NCBI GenBank assembly: GCA_039029315.1 | Contig: JBCCGK010000121.1 | Location: forward strand, 1-33,326 | From: JBCCCJ01 sp039029315 | Lineage (GTDB): Bacteria > Bacteroidota > Bacteroidia > J057 | Length of the DNA stretch: 33,326 bases | Reading direction: 5' to 3' | Translations under genes and position numbers: made by a program | Part shown: positions 31,937 to 33,326 of the stretch, piece by piece | Position numbering within the stretch: the first letter of the stretch is position 1 | Layout: every line of letters starts with the position of its first letter | Notes under the pieces: generated by a model | Told to the model about the DNA's origin: nothing | The model's input: the letters and a program-made list of their open reading frames with translations, nothing else | The model's database searches: none

Positions 31937-32902
31937 TCAAGCCAGACTTGTTTTTTGATAGGAGCCTAGTTCTTGCATCAGCCCGCTCATATAGCCTTGG
32001 GTGATATGGGCTTTGGTGTTGTACAAATCTGTCTCCATCAGCATCTTATGCAATTCTGGAAGGTGGTAATAAGGGACTCCGGGATACAAATGATGCTCCA
32101 GATGAAAGCCAACATTGTGTGGTGCGATGAAAAAGCGTTCAAGAACATTGACCTTAACGGTTCGAGTGGATGTAAGCAGATGGTCGTACTCCATTTCGCC
32201 AAAATGCTCGGCTACACTGCGGATATACTGGAACATGAAGAAAGTAGACAAATAGGGGACGATCCAGTACATCAGATAAACAGGCCACAGACCGAAAGCA
32301 GTGATCAGGCCAAACTGAATGACATAAAAGGTCAATTTCTGAATGCTTTCCTGACGGTTTTTCTTTGTCTGTTTGTCAGATTCAGACTTGCCGCCAAATC
32401 GTCTCAGAAACCACATCGCATCCCTGATTCCCTGGATCATGGTGAAGTATGAAAGCACAGTCAACATAAACTCTGTCTTGCTTTTGGGGAAGGTAAACTC
32501 TCGTTTTCCAAGTTTGGCTACCCAGTCAGGATCTTCCTCGGTATTCAAATGTTGGTGATGACTCAGGTGATTCTTTCGGTATTTTTCAATAGAGGTAAAC
32601 ACAGGATACATCGAGAAAACATTGGTAACAAGATCACTCAGTTTCCGGTTTTTCAAAAAGCGGAAGTGTGTTGCATCATGCATCAGAATTGCGAGTGCAT
32701 GCAATCTGGCTCCAACGATTGTGATGGCTAATAAATAAGTCAGTGGATGAAAAAATGTATGACTCAGATAAATGGTTCCAATGATGATCACCCAGTTGAT
32801 GAGCATATCCAGGGCATGCATCTGGGGTTGAGTTTGATAAAGGTCCTTAAGTTTGGCCTTGTCAATGTTCAGTTGGAGGTCTCTTGCATCAAAGCTTGCC
32901 AT
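31937..32902 (-). CDS. Membrane fatty acid desaturase/hydroxylase
   Basis: 321 aa, an integral membrane protein with about four helices. The three histidine boxes that bind the di-iron centre are present: HDATH (75-79), HLSHH (112-116) and HNVGFHLEHH (262-271, with His267, His270 and His271 conserved). An intermediate PDWVAKLG and the EHFGEMEYDHLL loop also match the membrane FA-desaturase family. It inserts a double bond into, or hydroxylates, acyl chains, and probably adjusts membrane fluidity; electrons would come from a ferredoxin or a flavodoxin. The exact product is not readable from sequence. The gene stands alone. Confidence 0.88.
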   Translation of the reverse strand: MASFDARDLQLNIDKAKLKDLYQTQPQMHALDMLINWVIIIGTIYLSHTFFHPLTYLLAITIVGARLHALAILMHDATHFRFLKNRKLSDLVTNVFSMYPVFTSIEKYRKNHLSHHQHLNTEEDPDWVAKLGKREFTFPKSKTEFMLTVLSYFTMIQGIRDAMWFLRRFGGKSESDKQTKKNRQESIQKLTFYVIQFGLITAFGLWPVYLMYWIVPYLSTFFMFQYIRSVAEHFGEMEYDHLLTSTRTVKVNVLERFFIAPHNVGFHLEHHLYPGVPYYHLPELHKMLMETDLYNTKAHITQGYMSGLMQELGSYQKTSLA

Positions 32903-33027
32903 ATGAAATATTGTTTTGATTTGTGTTCATATATGGCATAAAAGTTCATCCGTTATCAGTCCGATCATATAGATTCTTCGTAAAGGGAAAGATTTTTGGA
33001 GTAACAGACTGAAAACACACCGTAATG

Positions 33028-33063
33028 GACATTTGACTGATTGTTAGCAATCAGTCAAATGTC
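33028..33063. repeat. 16-bp perfect hairpin
   Basis: GACATTTGACTGATTG and its exact complement CAATCAGTCAAATGTC flank a four-base loop (TTAG). It is the longest perfect stem in the window. No T-run follows on either strand, so it may be a repeat element, a recognition palindrome or an RNA stability hairpin. Confidence 0.8.
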
Positions 33064-33136
33064 TTGACACAAGAAAAAAGGGGAATTGGGAATCCTAAAA
33101 GACTGTTTGAAGATCTGTTGCTTATGTTTTGTATGC

Positions 33137-33159
33137 GTCTTTTTTCTGAGAAAAAAGAC
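33137..33159. repeat. 11-bp perfect palindrome with one central base
   Basis: GTCTTTTTTCT and its complement AGAAAAAAGAC surround one G. Because the arms include T6 and A6 runs, it could partly be chance. It belongs to the same palindrome-dense region as 33028-33063. Confidence 0.6.
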
Positions 33160-33326
33160 ATCATCAAAATTCTCAGTACAAGTATTAAGAAACTGTCTTG
33201 ATTTCTCTTTTCCCTCAGGAAATTTGGCTTTTTGGAACCTGAGTGCGTCATTTTTTCTCGAAATACCTCGGTATTCCTCAAAAAAATTCCTTCTCAGAAC
33301 CCAAAAATCCTGCTTTCTTCAGACAA

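Larger units (their letters stand above)
32903..33326. other. Gene-free right edge rich in palindromes
   Basis: These 424 bases hold no credible gene. They contain a 16-bp perfect hairpin (33028-33063), an 11-bp perfect palindrome (33137-33159), and an imperfect one (33251-33286). The 76-codon minus frame at 33051-33281 crosses all of these and is rejected. Confidence 0.5.

Noticed and set aside
33051..33281. 76-codon minus-strand frame
   Set aside because: It crosses three palindromes, is low-complexity, and has no recognisable domain.
1..33326. Mobile element or phage
   Set aside because: No transposase, integrase, phage structural gene, tRNA attachment site or terminal repeat was found.

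Overview
The window looks like chromosome from a member of the Bacteroidota, most likely a Saprospiria-type environmental or marine bacterium. The support is a type IX secretion (T9SS) C-terminal sorting domain, a SprB-like repeat, many lipoproteins and signal peptides, TANNTTTG-type promoter boxes, little Shine-Dalgarno signal, moderate GC, and a mix of a CHAT protease-like gene, sulfatases and a secreted GH2 beta-galactosidase. I see no rRNA, tRNA, CRISPR array, transposase or phage gene.

Left part (1-8570): a SprB/cytochrome-like lipoprotein (-), a cysteine dioxygenase (+), then a secreted LacZ-type beta-galactosidase and an S41-type peptidase (+). The last two are bracketed by two DinB/DUF1569-like paralogues (-). 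A truncated remnant of a DUF5916/CBM9-like outer-membrane protein follows, and then a sulfatase lipoprotein.

Middle part (10.1-17.1 kb): a signalling block. A periplasmic TPR-CHAT protein has a promoter-like sequence with two direct repeats 21 bp apart upstream. It is followed by a 78-aa protein with cold-shock-like features lying between two terminators. Facing it is an operon of an unknown 174-aa protein, an ECF sigma factor and a membrane anti-sigma-like TPR protein. Next comes a membrane-anchored class III adenylate cyclase.

Envelope part (17.1-25.2 kb): an unknown lipoprotein overlapping a lysophospholipid-type acyltransferase (+), facing an array of five tandem LolA-like periplasmic lipoprotein-carrier paralogues that follow ftsK (-). 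One lolA after ftsK is a common order; five consecutive divergent copies is the most striking feature here.

Right part (25.4-33.3 kb): a T9SS-exported adhesin-like protein, a beta-helix protein fused to a caspase-like domain that has lost both catalytic residues, a second sulfatase, an M14 carboxypeptidase-like lipoprotein, a fatty acid desaturase, and a gene-free end rich in perfect palindromes.

The best candidates for something undescribed are the LolA array, the CHAT/small protein/ECF sigma neighbourhood, and the beta-helix pseudo-caspase. All functional assignments come from reading motifs by eye, without database searches.
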